NCBI GenBank assembly: GCA_018260275.1 | Contig: JAGLBK010000072.1 | Coordinates: forward strand, 1 to 11,948 | Direction: 5' to 3' | Length of the DNA stretch: 11,948 bases | Source of the DNA: Deinococcus sp. | GTDB taxonomy: Bacteria > Deinococcota > Deinococci > Deinococcales > Deinococcaceae | Part shown: one piece after another, positions 1 to 8,603 of the stretch | Layout: each line of letters opens with the position of its first letter | Position numbering within the stretch: position 1 is the first letter of the stretch | The notes under the pieces: model-generated | The model's input: only the letters and a program-made list of their open reading frames with translations | The model's database searches: none | Told to the model about the DNA's origin: nothing | Made by a program: the position numbers and the translations under genes

Positions 1-199
1 CTATCACGCATCTTGCAGTCACTCAACATCTACCGTGTCATGAGTATCTTGCACCTGACCCGCACCGGTTGCCATTCTTTGTGGACAACGCGTGTGTATG
101 ATGTGTAAGATACGGCGTAGTATTACTTTTGAAGTACTTTACCGCGCACTCAAGGCTACAGAACCTGAATCTACAGCCACTGATAAGGAAGGATTGTCC
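1..199. other. Intergenic region upstream of murA
   Basis: This stretch is less GC-rich than the genes around it. Short open frames exist, including a + strand frame of about 34 codons ending at 102, but none has a recognisable protein or a convincing start, so no gene is called. The best promoter-like element is a -10 box TATGAT at 97-102; no good -35 sits at the usual distance. A second candidate, TAAGAT, lies at 106-111. Transcripts from either would carry a leader of roughly 80-90 nt before murA. Confidence 0.4.
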
Positions 200-1483
200 A
201 TGCAATTGACCCCACTGCACATTCGAGGAGGCCGCGAACTGAGCGGCGAAATCGCCATCCAACACAGCAAGAATGCTGCCCTGCCGATTATCGTCGCCAC
301 CCTTCTCAGTAGTGAGCCGATCACTTTGCACGGGATTCCGCGTCTGTCGGACGTGTCTACCATTCTGGAACTGCTGAATCATATCGGCACCCGCCACGCC
401 TGGAATGGCCCGAACACCCTGACGCTGCACACCCCCAAAATTCTGAATACCGACGCGCCCTACGCGCTGGTCAGCAAGATGCGGGCCAGTTTTATCGTAC
501 TGGGGGCCATCCTGGCGAGAATGGGAGAGGCCACCGTCAGTATGCCGGGCGGCTGTGCCTGGGGACCACGCCCGGTTGATCAGCATGTCAAGGCGCTCCG
601 TGCGGTCGGCGCCGAGGTGACCGAGGATGACGGCCACTTTGGGGCAAAGCGCAGCGGCAGTCTGAACGGCAGCTACACCTTTGAACTGCTTACAGTCGGC
701 GGCACCCACAATGCGATTCTGGCAAGTGTGCTCGGTGACGGTGTCGTGACCCTCGAAAACGCCAGTATCGATACCGACGTCGTGGACCTGATCGAATTCC
801 TGAACAGTCTGGGAGCCGACATTCAGGGCGCAGGCAGCAATACTCTGGTGATTCGGGGCGTTCCTGCTCTGCGCGGCGGCGAATATACGGTCATTCCGGA
901 CCGCATCGAAGCGGGGACTTTCATGATTCTGGCCGCGGCGGCCCGCAGTCGGTTGAAGCTGACCAATGTACGGCTCGATCACCTGACCGCCGTGACCGCC
1001 AAGCTGCGCGAGATGGGCGTAGAGATTCAGGAAGAGGGCACCAGCATGGTCGTGGATGCCCGCAACCGTGAACTGATTCCGGTCAACGTGACCACCCAGA
1101 GTTACCCCGGTTTTCCGACGGACGTGCAGCCCCAGATGAGCGCCCTGCTGGCGACGGTGCCGGGCACCAGCGTGGTGCAGGACCCGGTTTATCCTGACCG
1201 CCTGACGCATGTGGCCGAGTTGCACCGTATGGGGGCCAAAATCACTGTGAGCGGCTATACCCAGGTGATTCAGGGTGCTCCTCTTCAGGCCGCGCAGGTC
1301 AAGGCCGCCGATCTGCGGGCCGGAGCCGCCCTGTTTATTGCTGGCCTGACCACCGAAGGCGAAACGGTTATCGACGGCGTGCAGTACCTCAACCGTGGGT
1401 ATGAACGCCTGGCCGAACGTTTGCGGCAGATCGGTGCTTATGCTGTGCAGCCCGAAGCCGCCCTCGCCGACGCGATGGACTGA
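200..1483 (+). CDS. murA: UDP-N-acetylglucosamine 1-carboxyvinyltransferase
   Basis: MurA transfers enolpyruvate from phosphoenolpyruvate to UDP-GlcNAc, the first committed cytoplasmic step of peptidoglycan synthesis and the target of fosfomycin. The ATG at 200 gives 427 residues, close to the 419 of E. coli MurA, and follows an AAGGAAGG ribosome-binding site; an in-frame ATG at 92 would add 36 residues with no family similarity. Seen in the protein: SKNAALPI with Lys24-Asn25 (E. coli Lys22-Asn23); GGCAWGPRPVD with Cys119 and Arg124 (E. coli Cys115, Arg120); YPGFPTD with Asp308 (E. coli Asp305); and NRGYERL near the end with Arg399 (E. coli Arg397). All expected catalytic residues are therefore present. 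The Cys at the loop position predicts fosfomycin sensitivity of the enzyme itself. The gene stands alone and converges on the RNHCP gene with 36 bp between stops, where I see no clear terminator hairpin. Confidence 0.97.
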   Translation: MQLTPLHIRGGRELSGEIAIQHSKNAALPIIVATLLSSEPITLHGIPRLSDVSTILELLNHIGTRHAWNGPNTLTLHTPKILNTDAPYALVSKMRASFIVLGAILARMGEATVSMPGGCAWGPRPVDQHVKALRAVGAEVTEDDGHFGAKRSGSLNGSYTFELLTVGGTHNAILASVLGDGVVTLENASIDTDVVDLIEFLNSLGADIQGAGSNTLVIRGVPALRGGEYTVIPDRIEAGTFMILAAAARSRLKLTNVRLDHLTAVTAKLREMGVEIQEEGTSMVVDARNRELIPVNVTTQSYPGFPTDVQPQMSALLATVPGTSVVQDPVYPDRLTHVAELHRMGAKITVSGYTQVIQGAPLQAAQVKAADLRAGAALFIAGLTTEGETVIDGVQYLNRGYERLAERLRQIGAYAVQPEAALADAMD

Positions 1484-1519
1484 TCAAGTCTTCGGCGCTT
1501 TCCCAGCCGTTCCTATCTC

Positions 1520-1855
1520 CTATCTGTCCTGAGTCAAGGCGATCAGGGCGTCCCAGTCGTCCGGCTGTTCGGGGTCGTCCAGAGCAGCGCGGTTGCGGCC
1601 CTCGTAGCCACACTTGCTACAGCGGTGAACGATCACCCAGCCTTTTTTGCCGTTTTGCTCTACCCCTACCGGTTCCATATCGCCCAGGCAGGTACAGGCG
1701 CGGTCACCGGGTTGCAGGTCCACATGTTTGCTGTGCAGGCACACGGGGCAATGGTTGCGGACCGAGCCGTTTTTGAGGGGCTGCACTTCTGCGCCGCAGT
1801 TGCCACAGTGAAAGGAATTGTTGGTGCCCTGCACCGTAAACCGCCGCCCGCTCAT
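1520..1855 (-). CDS. RNHCP domain-containing protein
   Basis: A 111-residue protein with four cysteine pairs: Cys17/Cys20 (CGNC), Cys36/Cys39 (CPVC), Cys54/Cys56 (CTC) and Cys79/Cys82 (CSKC). The second pair lies in the sequence RNHCP (residues 33-37), which gives its name to a small Pfam domain family of unknown function. The spacing suggests two zinc ribbons; metal binding is inferred, not shown. There is no signal peptide or membrane segment, so it should be cytoplasmic, perhaps binding nucleic acid or protein. The ATG at 1855 lacks a good Shine-Dalgarno site, and no in-frame alternative start was found close upstream. The gene lies behind the hairpin terminator at 1958-1989, so it is probably transcribed separately from glnA rather than by read-through. 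Its function is unknown. Confidence 0.88.
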   Translation of the reverse strand: MSGRRFTVQGTNNSFHCGNCGAEVQPLKNGSVRNHCPVCLHSKHVDLQPGDRACTCLGDMEPVGVEQNGKKGWVIVHRCSKCGYEGRNRAALDDPEQPDDWDALIALTQDR

Positions 1856-1957
1856 GGAGTCTGTTCCACGAGTCGGGCGGCATTGAGATGAGCGGAAGTC
1901 ATATAACTTCTATTTCATCACGGCACTGCGGGTTTATCGGTGAGGTCATGCTAATTT

Positions 1958-1989
1958 GAAAAATAGTTTGCCCAAGCAGACTATTTTTC
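1958..1989. terminator. Bidirectional intrinsic terminator downstream of glnA
   Basis: The arms GAAAAATAGT (1958-1967) and ACTATTTTTC (1980-1989) are perfect inverse complements. The stem continues inward through one wobble pair and three Watson-Crick pairs to a CCAA loop (1972-1975). The stem thus has about 14 pairs, with A-tracts on one side and T-tracts on the other, so it can end transcription on either strand. On the minus strand it ends glnA messages about 95 nt beyond the stop and insulates the RNHCP gene. No + strand gene needs it here. Confidence 0.75.
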
Positions 1990-2010
1990 CGAGTGGAGCG
2001 AGCAAAAGAA

Positions 2011-2085
2011 GATACGGCTTTGAACGAAGCGCAGCGGATTCGGGTGATTTTTGCGGATGAGCGAAGTATAGTTCAAAGCCGTATC
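2011..2085. repeat. 15-bp perfect inverted repeat at the glnA stop
   Basis: The arms GATACGGCTTTGAAC (2011-2025) and GTTCAAAGCCGTATC (2071-2085) are perfect inverse complements, 45 bp apart. The inner 45 bp has no strong hairpin of its own. The outer arm includes two bases of the glnA stop codon (2084-2086). In the glnA transcript the arms would form a long stem just after translation ends, with no U-tract, so it is not itself an intrinsic terminator; one follows at 1958-1989. It could protect the 3' end of the mRNA or be a copy of a dispersed small repeat. Only one copy is in this window. Confidence 0.7.
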
Positions 2086-3445
2086 AGATCAGATCGAGGT
2101 AACGGTCCAGTTCCCACTGGTGGACGGTCTGGTTATAGGCCCGCCACTCCGCTGTTTTCGCCTCGACAAAATGGTCCATGACATGCTCGCCGAGTGCCTG
2201 GGCAATCACTTCGTCTTTTTGCAGTTCCTTGACGGCCTCGCTCAGGTCGCTGGGCAGTTCCTTGACCCGGTGATGGCGTTTTTCTCGCACGGTCATCTTG
2301 AAAATGTTGCGCTGAATGGCGGGCGCGGGTTCCATTTTCTGCGTTATACCGTCCAGACCTGCGGCAAGCATGACCGCCAGTGCCAGATACGGGTTGCAGC
2401 TTGGGTCGGGCATTCGCACTTCGGCGCGGGTGCTGTTGCCGTGTTTGGCCGGAATACGGATCAGGGCCGAGCGGTTGCTGGTGCTCCAGGCGATGTTCAC
2501 GGGGGCTTCAAAGCCCGGCACGAGGCGCTTGTAACTGTTGACCAGCGGATTGGTAATGGCGGTCATGCCCTCGGCGTGGTCGAGCAGCCCCGCGATGAAC
2601 TGGTGCGCGGTCACGCTCAGCCCGTATTCGCCCTGCGGATCATCGAAGGCGTTTTTCTGGGCTTTGAACAGACTGAGGTGACAGTGCATCCCACTGCCGT
2701 GGACAGCGGCCAGGGGCTTGGGCAAAAAGCTGGCCAGCAGCCCGTATTCCAAGGCGACCCGTTTGACCACGAACTTGAAGGTGGCGATCCGGTCGGCTGT
2801 TTCCAGGGCGGGGGCATACCTGAAATCGATCTCGTGCTGTCCGGGCGCGACCTCGTGATGCGAAGCTTCTATTTCAAAACCCATTTCGACCAGTTTGTTG
2901 GCGATTTCGCGCCGGATACGTTCGCCCTTGTCGACCGGGGCCAGATCGAAGTAGCCCGCCTTGTCGTGCGTGGTCGTGGTGCCGCGCCCATTTTCGGTCC
3001 GCTCGAACAGGAAAAATTCCGGCTCCACACCGACATACATCTCGTACCCCAGTTCCTGTGCCCGCGCGATCTGCTGTTTGAGGACGTGACGGGGGTCGCC
3101 GCCAAAAGGGGTGCCGCCGGGCATCATCACGTCGCAGATCAGCCGCGCCACACGGCCCCGTTCGCCTTCTTCACGGCTGAACAACGGGTAGATCAGGAAC
3201 GTGGACAGGTCGGGTGAGAGCAGCATGTCGCTTTCCTCGACGCGGGTAAATCCCTCCACGGCACTGCCGTCGAAGGTGACATCACCGTTCAGGGCCTTCT
3301 GAAACTGTGATCTGGGAACCTCGACATTTTTGGTGTTGCCCAGAATATCGGTGAACTGTAAGCGCAGGAATTTGACTTCCTGGTCCTGAAGCAGTTGCAG
3401 GATCTGTTCTGCGGTGGGGAGGGGTTGATCGGATTTTGGGGTCAT
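2084..3445 (-). CDS. glnA: Glutamine synthetase type I (GSI-alpha-like)
   Basis: Makes glutamine from glutamate, ammonia and ATP in the cytoplasm; GSI enzymes are dodecamers. The ATG at 3445 gives 453 residues and has GGAGG 11 nt upstream; an ATG at 3547 would add 34 residues (rich in Arg and Pro) unlike the family. Seen: DGSAVEGF near residue 59; EPEFFLF with metal-ligand Glu141 and Glu143; HHEVAPGQHE with Glu198 and Glu205; HGSGMHCH with His254; NPLVNSYKRLVPG at 299-311; NRSALIRIP; and EVRMPDPSCNPY with Arg344. The tyrosine adenylylated in enteric GSI is absent: the matching stretch reads NIFKM, with Phe382. Length and this change point to the GSI-alpha type of Bacillus and Thermotoga, which is controlled by feedback and protein binding. 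Arg68 in the TRVEESDM stretch aligns from memory with the B. subtilis feedback residue Arg62. The gene is divergent from glnN. Confidence 0.96.
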   Translation of the reverse strand: MTPKSDQPLPTAEQILQLLQDQEVKFLRLQFTDILGNTKNVEVPRSQFQKALNGDVTFDGSAVEGFTRVEESDMLLSPDLSTFLIYPLFSREEGERGRVARLICDVMMPGGTPFGGDPRHVLKQQIARAQELGYEMYVGVEPEFFLFERTENGRGTTTTHDKAGYFDLAPVDKGERIRREIANKLVEMGFEIEASHHEVAPGQHEIDFRYAPALETADRIATFKFVVKRVALEYGLLASFLPKPLAAVHGSGMHCHLSLFKAQKNAFDDPQGEYGLSVTAHQFIAGLLDHAEGMTAITNPLVNSYKRLVPGFEAPVNIAWSTSNRSALIRIPAKHGNSTRAEVRMPDPSCNPYLALAVMLAAGLDGITQKMEPAPAIQRNIFKMTVREKRHHRVKELPSDLSEAVKELQKDEVIAQALGEHVMDHFVEAKTAEWRAYNQTVHQWELDRYLDLI

Positions 3446-3542
3446 CTGGGTGGGGGCCTCCGGTGGTGCTCGGCATAATGCCCGCGCCATGCCCAGCCGA
3501 CCAGAGAGGACACGGGGGACAAGGCCGCTGGAGCGGCGCACA

Positions 3543-3569
3543 GCCATAAGTTACGCCATTTCAGGTCAA
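3543..3569 (-). promoter_or_regulatory. glnA: Candidate glnA promoter
   Basis: Read on the minus strand, TTGACC (3569-3564) is followed after 15 bp by TATGGC (3548-3543). The -35 is good, but the -10 is weak and the spacer short. If used, it would give a leader of about 90 nt beginning with the GCCGCT/AGCGGC hairpin. No better pair was found in the gap. Confidence 0.3.
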
Positions 3570-3657
3570 TTGGCTATCTGGCATACAACAAATTGCAAAT
3601 CTCTGGCAGCATAACCGGTTAAGTTCGGAAACAAGTGGCAAGTTGTTCAGAAGAATA

Positions 3658-3687
3658 TTGAAACCTTTCCATATCTGCTCCTATACT
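3658..3687 (+). promoter_or_regulatory. glnN: glnN promoter, sigma-A type
   Basis: TTGAAA (3658-3663) and TATACT (3682-3687) are separated by 18 bp. Both hexamers are close to the bacterial housekeeping consensus. Transcription should start near 3694, giving a leader of about 80 nt almost filled by the hairpin at 3699-3760. Confidence 0.75.
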
Positions 3688-3698
3688 CCAGGAAGTAG

Positions 3699-3760
3699 CA
3701 GGTGTTCAGCAGGTGGCGGAAACCAAGAGGCCCACCGCTGCCCCCCCGCCTGAACACCTG
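3699..3760 (+). repeat. Hairpin in the glnN leader
   Basis: CAGGTGTTCAG (3699-3709) and CTGAACACCTG (3750-3760) are perfect 11-bp inverse complements 40 bp apart. Inside, GGTGG (3712-3716) can pair with CCACC (3732-3736). In the transcript the stem would begin about 5 nt from the predicted 5' end and close 5 nt before the GGGAG ribosome-binding site (3766-3770). It could stabilise the message, control translation, or act as a DNA operator; the sequence alone does not decide. It matches no riboswitch class I can name. Confidence 0.65.
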
Positions 3761-3774
3761 AAACAGGGAGCGAC

Positions 3775-5930
<2,156 letters not shown>

Positions 5931-5940
<10 letters not shown>

Positions 5941-5990
5941 CCGTGCTGATCAAGTGACTGGGCTGGTCAAGTAAAACGGTCGTCAGGTAA
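5931..5990 (+). repeat. Degenerate 17-bp tandem repeat spanning the glnN stop
   Basis: Four related 10-mers occur at intervals of 17, 17 and 16 bp: CGTCAAGTGA (5931), GATCAAGTGA (5948), GGTCAAGTAA (5965) and CGTCAGGTAA (5981). The first contains the real glnN stop. The others repeat a stop (TGA, TAA, TAA), so that within 50 bp all three forward frames are closed. The copies look like decayed duplications of the gene's last codons. Confidence 0.7.
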
Positions 5991-6004
5991 AAACAGCAAC
6001 GCTG

Positions 6005-6040
6005 GGGAGGCTGTCTCGATGGAGGCGGCCTCTCTTATTT
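6005..6040 (+). terminator. Intrinsic terminator of glnN
   Basis: A stem of about 13 pairs, including three G-T wobbles, forms between 6005-6017 (core GAGGC) and 6022-6034 (core GCCTC), with a GATG loop at 6018-6021. It is followed by TTATTT. It ends the glnN message about 65 nt past the stop and separates it from the small membrane protein gene. Confidence 0.7.
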
Positions 6041-6103
6041 CTGTCGTCTGGAATGTTCCCTGTTTCCAGAAACAGATCAGGGCTCTTTCTCCGGTGAATG
6101 CTC

Positions 6104-6109
6104 TAGGAT
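6104..6109 (+). promoter_or_regulatory. -10 box of a probable leaderless promoter
   Basis: TAGGAT lies 8 nt before the ATG at 6118, placing the expected transcription start at or next to the start codon. No good -35 is visible. The overlapping AGGA could instead be a weak ribosome-binding site, so the reading is not certain. Confidence 0.45.
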
Positions 6110-6117
6110 AAAACCCG

Positions 6118-6615
6118 ATGATCATCGTGATCGCCCTACTGATCCTCATTCTGGTCGCTGTGGTCGTGGGGTATGTCGGGCGTCTCTTTCGGCCAGTAGA
6201 CCGCCCCCGCGCCCGGCGGTCTGCTCCAGCTGCTGGCGGCTCGGCGGGCACGGACGCCCTCATCTGGAGGCTGCCCGAGCCTCAGCGGCAAAAGGCCACG
6301 GAACTGCTGGCCCTGGTCGACACTCTGCTGGAGGCTGACATTCACGGTGCCGATCCCCGCACCCGGTTTTTGCTGGAGCAGACGGCCCGGAACTACTTGC
6401 CGGGCACCGTTCAGGCTTACCTTGAGCTGAGTGCCGGGGCCAGGCAGCAGCTGGCCGCGCAGGGGCAAAATCCTGAGGCCCTGCTCTCCGAACAGTTGCA
6501 GTTGATGACCGACGGCGTGAAACAGGCGACCCGGCTGGACTATGCGGCGGCAGACCGGCTGGTGAATCAGGAGCGTTTTCTGCGCGAACGCTTTGGCCTG
6601 CAAGACGACCGTTGA
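6118..6615 (+). CDS. Small membrane-anchored protein of unknown function
   Basis: A 165-residue protein. Residues 2-20 form a strongly hydrophobic helix (isoleucine, leucine and valine) followed by arginines (22-34), so the N-terminus should be a membrane anchor with the basic side, and so the rest of the protein, in the cytoplasm. Residues 35-45 are an Ala/Gly/Ser linker. Residues 50-160 look all-helical, with a stretch around 88-104 (QTARNYLPGTVQAYLEL) and an end (ADRLVNQERFLRERFG) resembling the C-terminal part of some anchored conserved hypothetical proteins; I cannot name the family with confidence. No catalytic motif is visible. The ATG at 6118 sits 8 nt behind a -10 box. It lies 67 nt before the acetyltransferase-like gene, which has its own promoter. 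Confidence 0.85.
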   Translation: MIIVIALLILILVAVVVGYVGRLFRPVDRPRARRSAPAAGGSAGTDALIWRLPEPQRQKATELLALVDTLLEADIHGADPRTRFLLEQTARNYLPGTVQAYLELSAGARQQLAAQGQNPEALLSEQLQLMTDGVKQATRLDYAAADRLVNQERFLRERFGLQDDR

Positions 6616-6644
6616 CGCTGATGGAACTAAAGGTCGGCGGGCTT

Positions 6645-6674
6645 TTGCCAGAACAGGGGAGACGGCGTTAGACT
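6645..6674 (+). promoter_or_regulatory. Promoter of the AAC(3)-like gene, leaderless
   Basis: TTGCCA (6645-6650) and TAGACT (6669-6674) are 18 bp apart. The ATG at 6683 begins 8 nt after the -10 box, so the message should start at or within a few bases of the start codon. There is no Shine-Dalgarno site directly before this ATG, which fits a leaderless message and supports this start over an upstream one. Confidence 0.7.
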
Positions 6675-6682
6675 GCCCGGTA

Positions 6683-7555
6683 ATGTTGAATTTGCTGCGT
6701 CGTCCTGCTGTGACTTTTGCCGCACTGGACTATAGTCTGGCAGAACTGGGGCTGAATGGCACCCAGCACGTCATTTTGCACGCCAGCCTCAAGTCCTTCG
6801 GCAACCTTGAGGGCGGCGCCAAAACCCTGATCGACGCTCTGGAACAGCGCACCGCCACGCTGGTGGCCCCGGCGTTCAGCTACGCCACCCTGCTCATTCA
6901 CTCGACCGACCGCCCCCGCTCCCAATTCAACCGGGATACGCGGGTCAGCCGCGACATCGGGCGGTCCGCGCAGGTCCTGGTCGAGCGGGCCGCCGCCGAG
7001 CGCTCCTTTCACCCGACCCTCAGTTTTATTGCCGTGGGTGAAGCTGCCGGGCAGGTCGTGGCGTGTCAGACGCTGGAAAGCCCTTATCAGCCTATCGGGG
7101 CGCTGTACGATCTCGACGGGTACGTGCTACTGGCGGGGGTGGATTTCGGCAGCAATACCACCATTCATTACGGCGAGTATCTGGCAGGGGTTCCGGCACT
7201 GACCCGCTACGTGGCCGTCGGTGGTCAGGTGGTGCCGACCGCTTTCCCGAACTGCTCCGCGGATTTCGACAACCTACTTCCCGAGGTGCAGTTTCTGGGC
7301 CGTCAGGTCGAAGTGGGCGGCAGTCTGCTGCGGCTGTACCGGGTACGCGACCTGGTCGACGCCACCGTGCGCTTTCTGGAACGCGACCCCGAGGGCCTGC
7401 TGTGCACTTTCAAGGGCTGCCGCTGTCAGCAGGTGCGTGCCCTGATTCGCCAGGACGGGCTACACCCCAGACCACACGTCCACGGGGCAGCTATTCACGG
7501 GTCAGATAGTGACAGTGCAAACGCTGACAGGGTAGACGCTGCCGGGAAGGCTTAG
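6683..7555 (+). CDS. AAC(3)-family N-acetyltransferase-like protein
   Basis: A 290-residue protein of the family that includes aminoglycoside 3-N-acetyltransferases and the Bacillus YokD-type proteins, which transfer acetyl from acetyl-CoA. Seen: HASLKSFGNLEGGAKTLIDAL (33-53), the early CoA-site motif; FHPTLSFIAVGEAAG (109-123); SPYQPIGALYDLDGYVLLAGV (133-153); and FGSNTTIHYGEY (155-166), with the SNT-x-x-H and Glu residues typical of the active site (His162, Glu165). The last 30 residues are low-complexity and probably disordered. The start at 6683 is preferred because of the promoter just before it; an ATG at 6593 would overlap the previous gene and add 30 unlike residues. Whether it inactivates an antibiotic is unknown: many chromosomal members have other or unknown substrates. 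It converges on the LacI gene with 14 bp between them. Confidence 0.85.
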   Translation: MLNLLRRPAVTFAALDYSLAELGLNGTQHVILHASLKSFGNLEGGAKTLIDALEQRTATLVAPAFSYATLLIHSTDRPRSQFNRDTRVSRDIGRSAQVLVERAAAERSFHPTLSFIAVGEAAGQVVACQTLESPYQPIGALYDLDGYVLLAGVDFGSNTTIHYGEYLAGVPALTRYVAVGGQVVPTAFPNCSADFDNLLPEVQFLGRQVEVGGSLLRLYRVRDLVDATVRFLERDPEGLLCTFKGCRCQQVRALIRQDGLHPRPHVHGAAIHGSDSDSANADRVDAAGKA

Positions 7556-7569
7556 CAGCCGGGCCGAAT

Positions 7570-8577
7570 TCAGGCGCTCTGGCGGACGACCAGCGTGGGC
7601 ATAAATTTACGGGCGCGGACCGGGCCAGTGTAGCCGCTCAGCCGCGACAGCAGCAGGCTGGCCGCTTCATGCCCCATGGCCTCGACGGGCTGGTGCACGG
7701 TGGTCAGGCCCCGGCGCTCGGCCCAGGGCTGGTCGTCGAATCCGATGACACGCACGTCCTGCCCGGCCCGGAGGCCCCGTGACTCGATCTCGTCGAGCAG
7801 TGCTCCAGCGATCAGGTCTGCCGAGGCGAACACGGTACAGGGAAACTGTGCCTCGGCCAGAAAATGACCGGCAACGTTGCGGGCGGCCTGGGTATCGAAG
7901 CTGGTCTTGTACTCGCCCGCCAGGGTTTGCCCCGCCGATTCCAGCGCCGACACGAACCCCGCGCGGCGTTCCTCGAAGACGCGGGTGGTAAAGATCTGGT
8001 CCAGCTCTGTTTCGACCCACAGGGCGTAGGTTTCGCCGGGAAAGCGGGCGGCGTATTCTCCGGCGATGCGGCCCCCGGCCACGTTGTCCATGTAGGCGCA
8101 GTCCACGTTTTCGGCGTAGGCATCCACCAGAACCATCGGCTGGCCGCTGCGCTGGACACCTTCTTGAAACAGAGTGGTCAGGTTGTAACTCGCCATGACC
8201 AGTCCATCGGCCTGATACGCCAGCGTATGGGACCCTAAGTAGCGTTCCAGCCGCGCCCGGTCAAGCAGCGGAAAAATCGCCACATCGTAACGGGCGGCCT
8301 GAAAAGCAGTTTCCAGACCGTCGAGCAGCCGCACGTAAAACTCTGTGGTCACGACCGGCAGCAGCACGCTGATGGTGTAGCTCTTGCCCCCGGCAATGCG
8401 GCGGGCGTGCGGGTTGGGGGTGTAATCCAGTTCGGCAATCGCCTTGAGCACGGCCTCGCGGGTTGAGTCCTTGACCGCCGTGTGGTTATTGAGTACCCGT
8501 GACACGGTACCGACGCCGACGCCTGCGGTCCGGGCCACATCCTGAATAGTAGGTTTACGCATTGCTTGGTTCACCAT
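7570..8577 (-). CDS. LacI-family transcriptional regulator
   Basis: A 335-residue regulator. Residues 9-30 form the LacI helix-turn-helix (TIQDVARTAGVGVGTVSRVLN), followed by a hinge region NPHARRIAGGKS (55-66) and a periplasmic-binding-protein-like effector domain from about residue 68 to the end. That domain contains YQADGLVMA (121-129), DNVAGGRIAGEY (164-175) and VIGFDDQPWAERRGLTTVHQP (277-297), which are typical landmarks. Such proteins usually sense a sugar or nucleoside. No transporter or catabolic genes adjoin it, so the ligand cannot be inferred. The ATG at 8577 is the longest option. A second ATG at 8562 (MRKPTIQDV) fits the usual N-terminus and lies 10 nt behind a TATGGT -10-like box, so 330 residues is equally likely. 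The imperfect palindrome at 8590-8603 may be its own operator. Confidence 0.93.
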   Translation of the reverse strand: MVNQAMRKPTIQDVARTAGVGVGTVSRVLNNHTAVKDSTREAVLKAIAELDYTPNPHARRIAGGKSYTISVLLPVVTTEFYVRLLDGLETAFQAARYDVAIFPLLDRARLERYLGSHTLAYQADGLVMASYNLTTLFQEGVQRSGQPMVLVDAYAENVDCAYMDNVAGGRIAGEYAARFPGETYALWVETELDQIFTTRVFEERRAGFVSALESAGQTLAGEYKTSFDTQAARNVAGHFLAEAQFPCTVFASADLIAGALLDEIESRGLRAGQDVRVIGFDDQPWAERRGLTTVHQPVEAMGHEAASLLLSRLSGYTGPVRARKFMPTLVVRQSA

Positions 8578-8589
8578 AGCGCTGATTCA

Positions 8590-8603
8590 TGGAAACTGTT
8601 CCA
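8590..8603. promoter_or_regulatory. Candidate operator of the LacI-family regulator
   Basis: TGGAAACTGTTCCA has 5-bp perfect arms (TGGAA/TTCCA) around ACTG and differs at three positions from the catabolite-responsive consensus bound by LacI-family CcpA (TGWAANCGNTNWCA). It sits 13 nt upstream of the longest LacI start, over the likely promoter, as expected for autorepression. Inferred from position and pattern only. Confidence 0.4.

Larger units (their letters stand above)
3446..3774. promoter_or_regulatory. Shared divergent control region of glnA and glnN
   Basis: This 329-bp gap separates the two glutamine synthetase start codons and must hold both promoters. Besides the elements listed separately, it contains a palindrome GGCATAATGCC (3472-3482) 27 nt upstream of the glnA ATG, a hairpin-forming GCCGCT/AGCGGC pair (3524-3529 and 3532-3537), and a direct repeat TCTGGCA (3576-3582 and 3602-3608). 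I found no match to the TnrA/GlnR box (TGTNA-N7-TNACA) or to the Deinococcus radiation/desiccation response palindrome. Confidence 0.6.

Noticed and set aside
1..105. Short + strand frame of about 34 codons ending TGA at 100-102 as the tail of an upstream gene
   Set aside because: Too short to judge, no recognised sequence, and the base composition is that of an intergenic region.
38..1225. Minus-strand open frame of 395 codons opposite murA
   Set aside because: It lies fully antisense to a gene with every MurA motif; its composition (rich in Gly, His, Arg, Gln) is typical of a shadow frame in GC-rich DNA, and it has no recognisable domain.
2120..3217. Plus-strand open frame of 365 codons opposite glnA
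   Set aside because: Antisense to an intact GSI; no ribosome-binding site or family resemblance.
3446..3774. Search for GlnR/TnrA-type or radiation-response palindromes in the glnA-glnN gap
   Set aside because: No sequence in the gap comes near either consensus.
7538..7559. GCTGC/GCAGC pair at the end of the AAC(3)-like gene as a terminator
   Set aside because: Only five pairs with a 12-nt loop and no T-run on either side.
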